Source: UBA6168 sp965222975
Lineage (GTDB): Bacteria > Bacteroidota > Bacteroidia > Chitinophagales > Saprospiraceae
Reading direction: 5' to 3'
Assembly (NCBI GenBank): GCA_965222975.1
Contig: CBDCVJ010000044.1
Location: 218,936 to 282,935, forward strand
DNA: 64,000 bases
Shown: piece by piece, positions 9,253 to 17,808 of the stretch
How positions within the stretch are numbered: the first letter of the stretch is position 1
Layout: each line of letters begins with the position of its first letter
Notes under the pieces: generated by a model
Told to the model about the DNA's origin: nothing
The model's input: the letters and a program-made list of their open reading frames with translations, nothing else
Database searches by the model: none
Translations under genes and position numbers: made by a program

Positions 9253-11310
9253 ATGGCGACTCGATTGGCAACCGATATCGGCGGCACGTTTACGGATTTA
9301 GTCGCCTTCGATGAAGAGAGCGGTCAGATACATTTGGGCAAAGCCTCGTCAACACCGCACGATTTCTCCAAGGGGATTTTGGATGCGGTGGATGTCTCCG
9401 AGATTAGGCTGAATGAGGCTGCCTATTTTGTTCACGGCTGTACGGTGGTCATCAACGCCATCACCGAGCGCAAAGGGGTTAAAACCGCGCTGGTGACTAC
9501 GGCCGGTTTTCGGGATGTGTTGGAAATTGGCCGAGGCAACAGGCCCGATATGTACAATCTGCGCTTTCAAAAGCCGGTCCCCTTTGTGCCCCGACAATTG
9601 CGCTTTGAGGTGCGGGAGCGCGTTGATAGGCACGGTGCGATTCTGACGCCGCTCCAACTGACAGATTTAGACCCGATCATCGCTCACTGCCGGTCAGAAG
9701 GGGTTGAAGCGATTGGGGTCTGCTTTCTGCACGCCTATGCCCACCCCGAACACGAGCGGCAAGTCGCGGCGAAACTGAGCGTGGCCTTGCCCGATGTCGC
9801 CGTGACAATTTCCAGCGACATCACTCAGGAATGGCGCGAGTATGAACGGACAAATACCACCGTCCTGAACGGCTACGTCATGCCCATTATTCAAGGCTAC
9901 CTGGATCGGCTAGAGAGGGCGACCGGCGACCGCAACATGTCCTGCCCCCTGCACGTGATGCAATCAAATGGCGGCACGGCCTCATTTAGCCTGGCCAAGC
10001 GCCTCCCAATTTATCTCGTCGAATCCGGACCGGTAGCGGGTGTTATGGGCGCAGCCGCCATCGGTCGAGCGATTGGGGAGCCGAATATAGCCTCGTTTGA
10101 TGTCGGCGGCACAACGGCCAAATGCTCCCTCATTGAGGGCGGAGACCCCAAAACCACCACCGAATATCGGCTGGAGTGGACGCCGTTGACCTGTGGCTAC
10201 CCGGTCAAAACACCCGTCGTCGATATCGTTGAAATTGGGGCGGGCGGCGGATCAATCGCCTGGTTTGATGGCGGGGATGTGTTGCGAGTCGGCCCCAAAA
10301 GTGCGGGGGCTGATCCTGGCCCGGCTTGTTACGGGCAGGGGGGTGAAGCTCCGACCGTAACCGACGCCAAGTTGGTGGCGGGGGTGATCAACCCGGACTA
10401 TTTTCTGGGCGGCAGTTTGACCGTCTACCCGGCGTTGGCCTGACAGGCTTTAGCCCCTATCGCGGCTAAATTGAACACAACGGTTGAGCAAGCGGCCAAC
10501 GGCATAATTCGCATGGTCAATGCCAGCATGACCGAAGCCCTCAAATTAATTACGGTTCAACGGGGGTACGATCCGCGAGATTTTGCCCTGGTAGCTTACG
10601 GCGGTGGCGGCGCGATGCATGCGGCTGCCTTGGCCCAAGAACTCCAGATGAAGAAGGTGATCATCCCACCCCATCCCGGTCACTTTTCAGCCTGGGGGAT
10701 GCTGGTCACACAACCCCGGATCGATTTGGTGCGGACTCACGTGTACCGTACCACAGCGCTCACCCCGGAAATATTGGTGGCAAATTTTACGGCTTTAGAA
10801 ACAGCAGTTCAGGATCGATTTGCTGCGGATGGTGAGGCCGGGACTATTACCTTCCAACGCTCGGCTGATCTACGTTATCACGGCCAAGAGCATACCGTTT
10901 CAGTCCCGATTGACCGAAATAATCTTGAGCTTACACAGATTGAACAGGATTTTCATCTGGCTCATGAAAAGCTGTATACCTTTCAATTGTCGGACACGCC
11001 CATCGAGTTGGTTAACTTTCACGTGGCCGGATTCCGAGAAGTTCGCCGGCCTGAAATAGCGCACTTGACGGGCAACGGTCAGGCAAAAGCACCGGACGTT
11101 CAGACTCGCCGGGTTGATTTTGATATCGATGGCATTCACGAGACAACCATCTATCAGCGTGAGCAGTTACCAGCCGGCTTTACGGCGGACGGCCCACTGA
11201 TCGTCGAAGAACCCGCCTCAACCACCTTAGTGCATCCGGGCCAAAGCCTGGAGGTGGATTCGTTTGGCAATTTGGTCATTCATTTGACGGCTGTTAATAT
11301 GGTAGCCTAA
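9253..11310 (+). pseudogene. hyuA: HyuA interrupted by one in-frame TGA
   Basis: Read through, this frame encodes about 685 residues, the same size as the intact HyuA at 17809. It has TDIGGTFTDLVAFD at the N-terminus, SFDVGGTTAKCS and EIGAGGGSIAW in the middle, and a normal C-terminal domain. A TGA at 10441-10443 stops it after 396 residues. The downstream part continues in the same frame (QALAPIAAKL follows directly) and has only a TTG at 10471, without a ribosome binding site, to restart. CGA to TGA is the simplest origin, because related proteins often have a charged residue before ALAP. It could be a recent nonsense mutation, a sequencing error, or TGA read-through; the surrounding codons look fully conserved. 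Confidence 0.85.
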
Positions 11311-11360
11311 TTGAGATGGGTTGCAATGAACTCAGTTTCAGCGTCGAAGAGTGAAAATCC

Positions 11361-11408
11361 GGAGTGTCAAAGCCCGCTTTAGGAAACTAAAGCCAGCTTT
11401 GACACTCC
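11361..11408 (+). ncRNA. Candidate structured RNA element, copy A
   Basis: A 13-bp perfect outer stem (GGAGTGTCAAAGC with GCTTTGACACTCC), a small CC/CA internal loop, a 7-bp inner stem (GCTTTAG with CTAAAGC) and a GAAA tetraloop. A second copy at 17731-17778 keeps the fold and changes one inner pair on both sides (C-G to U-A). A shared block just upstream reads GCGTCGAAGA then TGAAAATC. This copy lies 117 bp before the importer binding-protein gene. It could be a cis-regulatory leader, an mRNA stabiliser or a palindromic intergenic repeat. The remaining gap has only ribosome binding sites and no gene. Confidence 0.6.
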
Positions 11409-11524
11409 AAACAGCTTGTTTTCTTAAGGAGGAGGAACTATCGAAGAAATGAAGGAAATAAGGAAATCCATTAAATGGCTGATTCATTAATTTACCCTGT
11501 ATCAAACATCCAGGAGGATGAAAA

Positions 11525-13189
11525 ATGTCGAAAAATTTAATCCCTAAAGCTTGGTGGATTGCTCTGATCTTGGTCGCTGCGTTGAGCATGTCCGCTTGTG
11601 CTGCGTCCGAATCAGCATCTACTGACGCAGCCCCTGCCGAAGAAGCAGCCGGCGATTTCGGCGGTGAAAAGGTCCTGATTGTAGCCAGCCCGGAGAATAT
11701 AGATACCTTTGATCCGTGCTGTACTGTGGGTACCAAAAATTCACAAACAGCCGTTCAAAATGTGTTTGACCAATTGACGCAGTACGCGCATATTGAGAAA
11801 ACGTTACCCAACGGCGAGACCTACACGACCGTAGACACCGGTAATATCGTGGGTATGCTGGCTGAAAGCTGGGAACAAGATGGCGACACGGTCACCTTCA
11901 AGCTTCGTGAGGGATTGACCTTTGCCAATGGTGACCCGGTTAACGCTCAGGCCATTGTAGACGGCTACAAGCGCATCTTTGAGGTTGGGGGCTTATCCTT
12001 CTTCTTGCTAACCATGGGATCAGTCAATGATGGTAACGCCTTTGAAGTGGTTGATGATTTAACCCTCACAATGACGATGGAAACCGCAAACAATCTGGTG
12101 AACCTCAACAACGTCATGCACAACACCAGTGCTGTCAGCCCGGCTGAGGTGGCGGAACACGCTACCAATGATGACCCCTGGGCTACTGAGTACTTTAGAC
12201 AAAATCTACCCACCGGCAATGGGCCTTTCGTCTTAGACGAGTATGTGCCGGATGATCGGGTGGTGTTATCAGCTCGGGATGACTATTACGACGGTCGAGC
12301 CAAGCTGGATAAAGTGATTGTCAAGATTGTGGCTGATCCGGCGCAGCGGGTACTGTTGCTGAAGCAAGGTGAGGTCGATCTGATTACCATCATCCCCATC
12401 AAAGACCTGGATGATTTGGAAGCAGACCCGAACATTAAAGTGCTGTCCATTCCTAGCACCAATAATGAGATGCTAGAGTTGAACAACGCTATGCCCCCCT
12501 TTGACAACAAGTTGGTGCGCAAAGCGGTGGCTTATGCCGTCCCCTATGATACCATCATTGAGGAAGTATGGAGGGGACGCGCCCAACGTCTAAAAAGCCC
12601 TATCGCCGACGGAACCCCCACCTCCGACTTCTCCACCTGGGCCTACGACACGGACTTAGAGAAGGCCGCAGAACTGTTAGCAGAAGCCGGATTCCCTAAC
12701 GGCGAAGGGTTACCGGAGATGAAGTTGAGCGTTAGAATTGGGAATGAAGAACAAGAGCGGATGGCGGTCTTCATTCAGGATTCTCTTAGCCAGATTGGGA
12801 TGAATGTTGAAATCGAGAAGTTAGCCCACGCCACCTTCCAAGAATTGGAACAAAAACGGGAACTCCAAATGTTTATGGACAATTGGATCTCCTGGGTCAA
12901 CGACCCGTTCTATCATCTGAGCTGGATCTATAGCAGCACCAGCCCGTTGGTTTATACCAACTACGACAACCCGGAAGTGACCGAATTGATCACGAAGTAC
13001 ACCCTCTGGGCCGGCGATGAGGAGGAGCGCAATGAGGCCAGCCGTCGGATCCAAGAGTTGATCATTGATGATACCCCGATTATCTATCTCGCGGCCCCCA
13101 ACTGGAACGTCGCGATGCGCTCAAATGTCACGGGCTATGTATATTACAATGATGAGTTGAACCGATATTACTATATGGACAAGGAGTAG
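11525..13189 (+). CDS. ABC importer substrate-binding lipoprotein (SBP family 5)
   Basis: 554 residues. A lipoprotein signal with a hydrophobic core (WWIALILVAAL) ends at a lipobox-like SMSAC, with Cys25 as the lipidation site. An acidic Ala/Glu linker and a family-5 (peptide/nickel/opine type) binding fold follow. LAESWEQDGDTVTFKLREGL and the C-terminal INDTPIIYLAAPNW-like region are typical. It would capture the substrate outside the membrane and deliver it to the two permeases encoded next. The ATG follows AGGAGGATGAAAA. Location between the two hydantoinase modules suggests a cyclic amide, peptide or modified amino acid as ligand, which is inferred. Confidence 0.88.
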   Translation: MSKNLIPKAWWIALILVAALSMSACAASESASTDAAPAEEAAGDFGGEKVLIVASPENIDTFDPCCTVGTKNSQTAVQNVFDQLTQYAHIEKTLPNGETYTTVDTGNIVGMLAESWEQDGDTVTFKLREGLTFANGDPVNAQAIVDGYKRIFEVGGLSFFLLTMGSVNDGNAFEVVDDLTLTMTMETANNLVNLNNVMHNTSAVSPAEVAEHATNDDPWATEYFRQNLPTGNGPFVLDEYVPDDRVVLSARDDYYDGRAKLDKVIVKIVADPAQRVLLLKQGEVDLITIIPIKDLDDLEADPNIKVLSIPSTNNEMLELNNAMPPFDNKLVRKAVAYAVPYDTIIEEVWRGRAQRLKSPIADGTPTSDFSTWAYDTDLEKAAELLAEAGFPNGEGLPEMKLSVRIGNEEQERMAVFIQDSLSQIGMNVEIEKLAHATFQELEQKRELQMFMDNWISWVNDPFYHLSWIYSSTSPLVYTNYDNPEVTELITKYTLWAGDEEERNEASRRIQELIIDDTPIIYLAAPNWNVAMRSNVTGYVYYNDELNRYYYMDKE

Positions 13190-13271
13190 TTCGATGGGAG
13201 TAGGCAGTAAGAAGTAAGCAGTAAATAGTAAGGATTTTTGCTTTTGCCTCTCCCTTAGAAAATAGAGTATT

Positions 13272-13324
13272 CAGTGACCAGTAATCAGTGTTCAGTTAGG
13301 CAGACGACTGATTACTGATCACTG
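13272..13324. repeat. Hairpin between binding protein and permease genes
   Basis: CAGTGACCAGTAATCAGT (13272-13289) and ACTGATTACTGATCACTG (13307-13324) are inverted, with one mismatch in 18 bp around a 17-nt loop. The flanks carry more CAGTAA/GTAACTGG units of the same dispersed repeat type. In binding-protein-dependent importers such hairpins often protect the upstream mRNA and lower permease expression. That role is plausible here but unproven. Confidence 0.55.
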
Positions 13325-13394
13325 GTAACTGGTTACTTTTTCATTCTTCGGTGCTGTCCCGCAGGGACCATCCACTCCCTTGTAGAGAAATCTT

Positions 13395-14408
13395 ATGAGG
13401 CTTATTCGCTACGCCATTCGACGGATTTTATTGCTTATTCCGGTATTATTAGTGGCCATCTTTATCGCCTTTGCCCTAACTCGTATTTTGCCCGGCAATC
13501 CTTTGGCACGGGTGTTACCCCCTTACATCAGTGACGAAAAACGGGCGGAGATGATGGCCGAGGCCAGATTAGATTTGCCCTTCTACGAGCAGTTTTATCT
13601 GTATCTGATTGATCTGATGCAGGGTGATATGGGGGTATCCTACACCACCGCTCAACCGGTCTCGACTGATTTATGGGAACGTTTTCCCGCTACCTTCGAG
13701 TTGGTGACAGTGGCGCTGATTTTGGCTATCGGTTTAGCTATTCCAATTGGGGTTTTTAGTGCCATTTACAAAGATCGTTGGCCTGATCATTTAGGCCGGG
13801 TTGTTTCCGTAATGGGCGTATCAATGCCGATCTTTTGGCTGTCCCTGCTTCTGCTGTTCACTTTTTTCTTCAAATTGGGCTGGGCACCCGCTCCAATGGG
13901 TCGTATTGGAACCTTAGTTCAAGCTCCGGAATATATCACCGGGCTATTTACCGTTGACGCGCTGCTAGCCGGCAACTGGGAGGCCTTTAATTCAGCGGTA
14001 GGTCAACTTTTCTTACCGGTCATTGTTTTAGCCTTCACCGCGATGGCCCCCATTGCTCGTATGACCCGCTCCAGCATGATCGAAGCGTTGGAGTCGGAGT
14101 ATATTCGTACAGCAGTTTGCATGGGGCTGCCAAAGCGGGTGATCAACTATCAACACGCCTTTAAAAATGCGCTGCTCCCCATCTTAACAATTACGGCTGC
14201 CGTTTACGGCTTTTTGCTGGGCGGCGTAGTACTGGTTGAATTTGTCTTCGCCTGGCCGGGGATGGGGCTATATGTGCTAAACGCCATCTTTGCCAGCGAT
14301 TTTCCGGCCATTCAGGGCTTTATCATCCTGGTGACTACAGTCTATGTCCTCATTTATCTGGCCGTGGATGTGATTACGGCTGTCTTGGATCCCCGCGTGG
14401 AGTTTTAG
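13395..14408 (+). CDS. ABC importer permease, DppB type
   Basis: 337 residues, inner-membrane protein of the DppB/OppB family. The N-terminal helix (RILLLIPVLLVAIFIAFAL) and GNPLARVLPP are followed by a large loop and further hydrophobic segments, about six in total. The cytoplasmic EAA loop that docks the ATPase is visible around TRSSMIEALESEYIRTA and MGLPKRVI. It pairs with the DppC-type permease 12 bp downstream. Family assignment is firm, and the transported compound is unknown. Confidence 0.92.
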   Translation: MRLIRYAIRRILLLIPVLLVAIFIAFALTRILPGNPLARVLPPYISDEKRAEMMAEARLDLPFYEQFYLYLIDLMQGDMGVSYTTAQPVSTDLWERFPATFELVTVALILAIGLAIPIGVFSAIYKDRWPDHLGRVVSVMGVSMPIFWLSLLLLFTFFFKLGWAPAPMGRIGTLVQAPEYITGLFTVDALLAGNWEAFNSAVGQLFLPVIVLAFTAMAPIARMTRSSMIEALESEYIRTAVCMGLPKRVINYQHAFKNALLPILTITAAVYGFLLGGVVLVEFVFAWPGMGLYVLNAIFASDFPAIQGFIILVTTVYVLIYLAVDVITAVLDPRVEF

Positions 14409-14420
14409 GAGTATAATCTG

Positions 14421-15320
14421 ATGGCTATAACCGATCCTTCTCTCAGTGAATCGGCCTCAACCTACCAACCGAGTGCCGGCGCTGAACGTCTCAGTGATGT
14501 ACTCTACGCTTTACGCCAAAACCCAATTACGATTGTGGGATTGACTCTCATTCTTATTATCGCCCTGGCCGGTATTTTTGCCCCCCTCATTGCCCCATAT
14601 GGCCCCCTAGAAAAAAGCTTGATGCACACCTCCGAGCCACCCAGTACTGAGTTTTGGTTGGGCACCGATCCGTTTGGGCACGATATTTTCTCGCGTATTT
14701 TATATGGGGCGCGGCTTGATCTGCTCATCGCTATATCAGCGGTAACCATATCTTTTGTGATTGGCTCGATATTGGGAGCCATCTCCGGCTTTGTAGGTGG
14801 GTGGCTTGATGAAACGACAATGCGTGGTATGGACGTGCTGCAAGCCTTCCCACGCTTTATTTTTGCTATGGGCATCGCTTTCGCCTTGGGGCCTGGTATT
14901 GGAACCGTAATCATAGCGACCTCCGTTCTCAATATTCCAGGTTACGCCCGCCTGATGCGTACCATGGTCGCCGCGCTTAAGGAACGGCAGTTTGCTATGG
15001 CCGCTAAGGCTTCAGGTAATTCGCCGGCTCGTGTCTTATTTCGGCATTTATTACCGAATAGTCTGGCTCCCTTATTCGTGATGGCAACCTTACACTGCGG
15101 CTGGGCCATTTTGGAAGCCGCCGGTCTAAGTTTTATCGGCCTTGGCGTACCGGTTCCCACCGCTGAATGGGGGGTGATGATTAATATCGGGCTACAAGAT
15201 TTCTTGCGCGGGGATTGGTGGGGGTATACCTTCCCCGGTATCGCTATTGGCATCACCGTGCTGGGGTTCAACCTCCTTGGCGACGGGCTGGATGACATTC
15301 TTGACCCACGCCGGAAATAG
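14421..15320 (+). CDS. ABC importer permease, DppC type
   Basis: 299 residues, second inner-membrane subunit of the importer. An N-terminal cytoplasmic stretch leads to the first helix (ITIVGLTLILIIALAGIFA), then the typical HWLGTDxxGxD-like motif FWLGTDPFGHDIFSRILYG. The EAA loop lies near MRTMVAALKERQFAMAA, and GVPVPTAEWGVMI is typical of the C-terminal third. The coding region directly follows the DppB-type gene. The 97-bp gap after it holds a short CAGTA-rich repeat and no gene. Confidence 0.92.
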   Translation: MAITDPSLSESASTYQPSAGAERLSDVLYALRQNPITIVGLTLILIIALAGIFAPLIAPYGPLEKSLMHTSEPPSTEFWLGTDPFGHDIFSRILYGARLDLLIAISAVTISFVIGSILGAISGFVGGWLDETTMRGMDVLQAFPRFIFAMGIAFALGPGIGTVIIATSVLNIPGYARLMRTMVAALKERQFAMAAKASGNSPARVLFRHLLPNSLAPLFVMATLHCGWAILEAAGLSFIGLGVPVPTAEWGVMINIGLQDFLRGDWWGYTFPGIAIGITVLGFNLLGDGLDDILDPRRK

Positions 15321-15417
15321 AAAAAGGCTTAATACGGAGTACGCAGTAAGCAGTACGGGAACTACGTCAACCTACCCCCTGCTCCCTACCTTCTACTCCT
15401 TGACATAAAGGTAAGTT

Positions 15418-16419
15418 GTGCCTAATCAAATGAATGAAAATGTACTAGAAATAACAGACCTGCAAACCCATTTTTTTACCCGACGCGGGGTGGTCAAAGT
15501 TCTGGATGGTCTCAATTTGTCCATCAAGCGCGGTCAAATTATTGGCCTGGTGGGGGAGACCGGCGCCGGTAAATCGGTCACCGGCTTTTCGATTATGCGG
15601 CTGGTGCGTAGGCCGGGTCGTATTGTCGGCGGTGAAATCGAACTCAATGGCCGCGATTTGCTGGCGTTATCTGAAGATGCAATAGCCAATATACGGGGCA
15701 CTGAAATTGCGATGATATTTCAGGACCCCCGCGCTGCCCTCAACCCACTCCTCACCATAGGACAACTGCTGGAGCAGATCTTACGTTATCGGCGCGGGAT
15801 GGAGGCAAAACAGGCGCAACAGGCGGCGCTGGAGCTGTTAAATCTGGTTCACATCAGTGAGCCTGAACAGCGGCTACAAGCATACGCCCATCAACTTTCC
15901 GGCGGCATGTGCCAGCGAATCATGATCGCGATGGCCCTGGCTTGCCGGCCCGATCTGTTGATTGCCGATGAGCCAACCACCGGTTTGGATGTGACCATTC
16001 AACGCCAAATCATCTTACTGCTCAAAGAACTCCGGGATCAAACCGGTACCACCCAAATTATTGTCACCCATGATTTAGGGCTGGCTGCGGAGTTGTGCGA
16101 CGCGATTGCCGTGATGTATGCCGGTGATGTCGTCGAGTATGCACCTACCGAAGAACTGTTCCACAGACCCCGTCACCCCTACACAATTGGCCTGATGCGC
16201 TCTCGCCCGGTCTTTGGCAATCGAAAAAGCATGGTCACCATACCTGGCTCGGTAGCCAACTTCACCCAACAGCCCGCCGGTTGCCCCTTCCATCCTCGCT
16301 GCGAGTTTGCCTTTGATCAATGTCATCAGCAAAAACCACCCCCGTTTCAGGTGAGGCAGGCTCACATCAGCCAGTGTTGGCTACTTGATGAACCAGTTAT
16401 GCCGGGAGGCTCTGCATGA
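15418..16419 (+). CDS. ABC importer ATPase, DppD type
   Basis: 333 residues. Walker A is GETGAGKSV (about 46-54), the signature is LSGGMCQR and Walker B is LLIADEPTTGLD. The C-terminal peptide-transporter extension holds a Cys cluster (CPFHPRCEFAFDQC). It powers uptake together with the DppF-type subunit, whose gene overlaps its stop. The start is taken as GTG at 15418; an ATG four codons later is possible. Cytoplasmic, peripheral to the two permeases. Confidence 0.9.
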   Translation: MPNQMNENVLEITDLQTHFFTRRGVVKVLDGLNLSIKRGQIIGLVGETGAGKSVTGFSIMRLVRRPGRIVGGEIELNGRDLLALSEDAIANIRGTEIAMIFQDPRAALNPLLTIGQLLEQILRYRRGMEAKQAQQAALELLNLVHISEPEQRLQAYAHQLSGGMCQRIMIAMALACRPDLLIADEPTTGLDVTIQRQIILLLKELRDQTGTTQIIVTHDLGLAAELCDAIAVMYAGDVVEYAPTEELFHRPRHPYTIGLMRSRPVFGNRKSMVTIPGSVANFTQQPAGCPFHPRCEFAFDQCHQQKPPPFQVRQAHISQCWLLDEPVMPGGSA

Positions 16420-17495
16420 GCGTCATCTTAACAGTGCAAAACCTCAAAAAATACTTCCCAATCCGCACCGGTATCTTTGCCCATACCCCGTTGCGAGCAG
16501 TCGATGATGTGTCATTTGACGTGCAATATGGTGAAACAATCGGTCTGGTGGGCGAAAGTGGAAGCGGCAAGACAACCCTTGGCTTATGCTTGTTGCGTCT
16601 CATTGAACCGACTGCGGGGGAGGTTCTATTTGAGGGCAAAGATTTTACCAATGCCAATGCCGCGGAAACCCGATTGCTCCGGCAGCAGTTTCAGGTTGTC
16701 TTCCAAGACCCGCTTGACTCGCTCAATCCACGGATGAAAGTCGGCGATATTGTCGGCGAGCCGCTCCAGATTCACGGGCTGGGCAGCCGCTCTACCATCC
16801 GAGAGCGGATTATTGAACTCTTTGAGCGGGTGAATTTAGGCGAGGAACATATTGATCGCTATCCACACCAACTTTCGGGCGGGCAGCGACAGCGGGTAGC
16901 TATTGCCCGCGCTTTGGCTACCAACCCCAAACTCGTCGTCCTGGACGAACCCACCTCAGCCCTGGATGTGTCGGTTCAGGCGCAGCTCCTAAACCTGCTC
17001 CGTAAATTACAAGACGATTTGGGGTTATCATTTATTTTTATCTCGCATGATTTGGCCGTGGTCAGCCATCTCTCGGATCGGGTAGCGGTGATGTATCTGG
17101 GTGAAATCATTGAGTTTGGGCCGACCGGTGATGTGTTCCAAAATCCGCGCCATCCCTACACGATGTCTCTGCTCTCCGCCATTCCAGGCGAAAGCCTGCT
17201 CGATGATCATCGCCGGGTTGAGCTAAGTGGTGAAATCCCCTCCCCGCTACGGCCTCCCGCCGGTTGTCGTTTTCATACCCGCTGCCCCTTTGTTCAATCA
17301 GAGTGTCGAACCGAACTGCAATACTTGCAGCCGATTGAAGCCAACAGCGAGCATACCGTCGCCTGTAGCCAATCCTTCAAAGGCAACATTCCCCCTTTCT
17401 GGGTTGAAAGTGACCAGGGGGCAAAGGCAATCAGCTACATCGACGCCGCCTACGCCTACCTGAAAGAGAAATGGTCAACTCGACAGGGAGGTTAG
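16416..17495 (+). CDS. ABC importer ATPase, DppF type
   Basis: 359 residues. Walker A is GESGSGKTT, the signature is LSGGQRQRVAIA and Walker B is LVVLDEPTSALD. It also has the oligopeptide-transporter C-terminal domain with CRFHTRCPFVQSEC. It overlaps the DppD-type gene by 4 bp (ATGA). The last 40 residues extend past the usual family end. The 313-bp gap that follows contains CCGCTTCACG and AGCTGAC-type repeats and the second RNA hairpin, but no gene. Confidence 0.9.
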   Translation: MSVILTVQNLKKYFPIRTGIFAHTPLRAVDDVSFDVQYGETIGLVGESGSGKTTLGLCLLRLIEPTAGEVLFEGKDFTNANAAETRLLRQQFQVVFQDPLDSLNPRMKVGDIVGEPLQIHGLGSRSTIRERIIELFERVNLGEEHIDRYPHQLSGGQRQRVAIARALATNPKLVVLDEPTSALDVSVQAQLLNLLRKLQDDLGLSFIFISHDLAVVSHLSDRVAVMYLGEIIEFGPTGDVFQNPRHPYTMSLLSAIPGESLLDDHRRVELSGEIPSPLRPPAGCRFHTRCPFVQSECRTELQYLQPIEANSEHTVACSQSFKGNIPPFWVESDQGAKAISYIDAAYAYLKEKWSTRQGG

Positions 17496-17730
17496 GGCAG
17501 TTTCAGAAAAAGAAGGCTATCACATTACCTGTTTCACCACCGAAGAATGAAAATCAAGCCAGTCAGCGTTTCAGCACTTTAGCATTTCAGCCAACAGCGC
17601 CGCTTCACGCCGCTACCTGCCGCTTCACGCCGCTTCGCTAACGGCTTTTAGCTGACCGGCTGACTAGCTGACAAGCTATTCACAAAGGAGTTAAGATGAA
17701 ATCTATTTCAGCGTCGAAGAATGAAAATCT

Positions 17731-17778
17731 GGAGTGTCAAAGCCCGTTTTAGGAAACTAAAACCAGCTTTGACACTCC
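17731..17778 (+). ncRNA. Candidate structured RNA element, copy B
   Basis: Same fold as the copy at 11361-11408: identical 13-bp outer stem and GAAA loop, and an inner stem changed to GTTTTAG with CTAAAAC. That is a two-sided substitution that keeps the pairing. The upstream block GCGTCGAAGAATGAAAATC is also shared. It ends 31 bp before the ATG of the second hyuA, close enough to influence its ribosome binding site (AAGGGAGATAA). Two copies placed before two transcription units of one pathway suggest shared post-transcriptional control; a mobile palindromic repeat is the alternative. Confidence 0.6.
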
Positions 17779-17808
17779 AAAAACGCTATTTACAAGGGAG
17801 ATAACTAC

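Noticed and set aside
10471..11310. The second part of the broken hyuA considered as a separate subunit gene
   Set aside because: It begins mid-domain at a TTG without a ribosome binding site, in the same frame as the upstream part, and intact homologs in this window are single proteins.
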